NCBI GenBank assembly: GCA_018380885.1
Contig: JAGZSY010000007.1
Location: 62,001-126,000 of the forward strand
Direction: 5' to 3'
DNA: 64,000 nt
From: Enterocloster asparagiformis
Lineage (GTDB): Bacteria; Bacillota; Clostridia; Lachnospirales; Lachnospiraceae
Shown one piece after another: positions 62,723 through 64,000 of the stretch (the stretch's first letter is position 1; every line of letters starts with the position of its first letter). Below the pieces are notes generated by a model. The model made no database searches. It had not been told where the DNA came from and worked only from the letters and a program-made list of their open reading frames with translations. Both the position numbers and the translations under genes were made by a program.

Positions 62723-63432
62723 GCATGAACAGAATCCAATGGATTGTCGCCATTGTGGACCGAAAAAAGGGCGGGGCTGCCGCAGAAATCTTCCGGGAAA
62801 TGGGGGCGGGCGCCCTGTCCGTGATCCGCGGACACGGCACGGCCAGCTCCCGGATCATGGATTGCCTTGGCCTTGACGAGCCGGAAAAAGAGATCGTCAC
62901 CGGGATCGCCGGCCCCGCCGCCGCCCTGGGCCTGTTTCACGCGCTGAAATCCAGGCTGAGCTTTTCCCGCCCCGGCAAGGGCATCGTGTTTGCAGTGCCG
63001 CTGGACGGCGTCAGCGCCATCCTCTCCGACCAGCTTGAAAAAAATCACCACGGCCCGCAGTGGAATGCGGCGACCGGCAGCCTAAAGGAGGAATCTCTTA
63101 TGCCAACCTCAGTTTCCTATGAATTGATCGCAGCCGTCATCGACGACGGACTGTCCAACACAGTGATGGATGCCGCCCGCCTGGCCGGCTGCCGCGGCGG
63201 CACGCTGGTCAAGGCCCGGGAGCTTGGGGATTCCGCCTCCCGGACCATTTTCGGGCTGACCATGGCCGAAGAGCGTGAAATCCTCTTTATCCTGATTCCG
63301 GCCTCGGACAAAAAAGCGGTGATGAACGCCATCTGCCAGACGGTCCTGCGGGAAACCGGGCAGCGCGGCACCGTATTTTCCATGCCGGTGAGCGCGGTGG
63401 CCGGACTGGCGCCGGAGGGCGAGCCGCAATAG
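62719..63432 (+). CDS. Tandem PII-like regulatory protein
   Basis: 237 residues that read as two fused PII-like ferredoxin folds. Domain 1 (about 5-112) has [38 protein letters not shown] and [16 protein letters not shown]. Domain 2 (about 128-228) has [40 protein letters not shown] and [20 protein letters not shown]. The classical uridylylated Tyr of the T-loop was not found. PII-like proteins bind nucleotides and dock onto transporters. The ATG at 62719 overlaps the DUF1538 stop (ATGA). A methionine preceded by AAGGAGG (near 63100) inside the gene could give domain 2 alone. Confidence 0.83.
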   Translation: MSMNRIQWIVAIVDRKKGGAAAEIFREMGAGALSVIRGHGTASSRIMDCLGLDEPEKEIVTGIAGPAAALGLFHALKSRLSFSRPGKGIVFAVPLDGVSAILSDQLEKNHHGPQWNAATGSLKEESLMPTSVSYELIAAVIDDGLSNTVMDAARLAGCRGGTLVKARELGDSASRTIFGLTMAEEREILFILIPASDKKAVMNAICQTVLRETGQRGTVFSMPVSAVAGLAPEGEPQ

Positions 63433-63443
63433 CGCGAAAACCG

Positions 63444-63499
63444 GCAAAACGCCGCCTGAAGCTTCCACAATACATCTGGAGCTTCAGGCGGCGTTTTGC
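63444..63499. terminator. Long bidirectional terminator
   Basis: A nearly perfect inverted repeat with arms of about 23 bases (63444-63467 and 63477-63499) around a nine-base loop. T-runs lie at the base of the stem on either strand. It separates the convergent PII-like and dehydrogenase genes. Confidence 0.85.
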
Positions 63500-63552
63500 T
63501 GTTCCGTCCGGTTTGGCTGGGCTGACGTTCCCGCGTTTACCTGCGTTTCCGC

Positions 63553-64000
63553 CTACAGCCTTCTGATAATCTCCTCCACATACTGGCCGGTGGTGGCGCT
63601 GCCGCCGATATCCGGCGTGTTAAAGGCGCCCTCCTCCAGCACGGTATCCACGCTCCTGCGGATCCTCGCCGCGCAGTCCATCTGGCCCAGGTGCTCCAGC
63701 ATCATGCAGGCGGACCACAGCAGGGCCGTGGGGTTGGCGATGCCCTTTCCCGCGATATCCGGAGCGCTGCCGTGGACGGCCTCGAACATGGCGTACTCCT
63801 CCCCCAAGTTGCTGGAGGGCAGCAGCCCCAGGCCGCCGATTAAGCCGCTGGCTAAGTCGGAGAGCATATCCCCGTAGAGGTTGGGCATCACCATCACGTC
63901 GAACTGCCGCGGATTCATGACCATCTGCATACACACGTTGTCCACGATCTTGTCCTCCGCCGCGATATCCGGATACCCCTGGCTGATTTCGTAAAAAATG
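63553..64000 (-). CDS. Isocitrate/isopropylmalate dehydrogenase family, C-terminal part
   Basis: The last 149 codons are present and the gene continues beyond the right edge. Seen are the segment [17 protein letters not shown], the metal and substrate loop [60 protein letters not shown] and the C-terminal [28 protein letters not shown] and [20 protein letters not shown] look more like NAD-dependent isocitrate dehydrogenase than isopropylmalate dehydrogenase, but the deciding N-terminal residues are outside the window. No leu genes are seen next to it. The stop is TAG at 63553. Confidence 0.82.
   Translation of the reverse strand, partial: IFYEISQGYPDIAAEDKIVDNVCMQMVMNPRQFDVMVMPNLYGDMLSDLASGLIGGLGLLPSSNLGEEYAMFEAVHGSAPDIAGKGIANPTALLWSACMMLEHLGQMDCAARIRRSVDTVLEEGAFNTPDIGGSATTGQYVEEIIRRL

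Overview
The window reads as chromosomal DNA of an anaerobic, GC-rich Firmicute, most likely class Clostridia and plausibly a gut Lachnospiraceae. This is inferred from formate-tetrahydrofolate ligase next to ftsK and a tepA-type ClpP protein, a K+-dependent membrane pyrophosphatase, a Gram-positive type IV pilus operon, SLH and NlpC/P60 envelope proteins, strong AGGAGG-type ribosome binding sites and regular TTGNNN-17-TATAAT promoters. No rRNA, tRNA, CRISPR array, transposase or phage gene was seen. Gene density is high and most genes lie on the minus strand.

Layout. 1-9430 (minus): cell wall and division genes murF (partial), a murE-type ligase, fhs, ftsK/spoIIIE, a tepA-type protease and an SH3-NlpC/P60 wall hydrolase. 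9653-12729 (minus): a three-gene ABC importer of the TrpXYZ type. 12888-17464: a hybrid histidine kinase diverging from a response regulator, their promoters sharing one palindromic -35 box, then a CitMHS-type carboxylate transporter. 17636-19756: a second two-component system and a 60-residue secreted peptide whose promoters carry the same tandem box at identical geometry. 19847-37593 (minus): a complete type IV pilus operon of about 17.7 kb (pilB, pilT, pilC, pilA, a prepilin, pilD, pilM, pilN, pilO, a 2561-residue giant prepilin with GLUG repeats, and three minor pilins).

37858-44902 (minus): diguanylate cyclase, TetR regulator, AbgT transporter, S9 peptidase and M38 amidohydrolase, apparently a module for taking up and hydrolysing peptide-like compounds. 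45056-47147: a PhoP/PhoR-like pair with PhoP-box-like repeats. 47276-48271: M19 dipeptidase. 48481-53436: an operon that joins an SLH-domain protein to a MacAB-type exporter. 53719-55836: pyrophosphatase. 55924-56504: AT-rich hicAB toxin-antitoxin. 56671-60842: cardiolipin synthase, O-acetylhomoserine sulfhydrylase and a DUF362 ferredoxin-like protein. 61193-63432: a DUF1538 membrane protein with a tandem PII-like partner behind a structured leader. 63553-64000: partial isocitrate/isopropylmalate dehydrogenase.

The most unusual parts are the pilus operon (giant prepilin, compositional mosaic in pilA, three consecutive stem-loops after pilA), the two-component/peptide circuit that converges on it, the divergent kinase/regulator promoters sharing a -35 box, and the DUF1538/PII-like pair.
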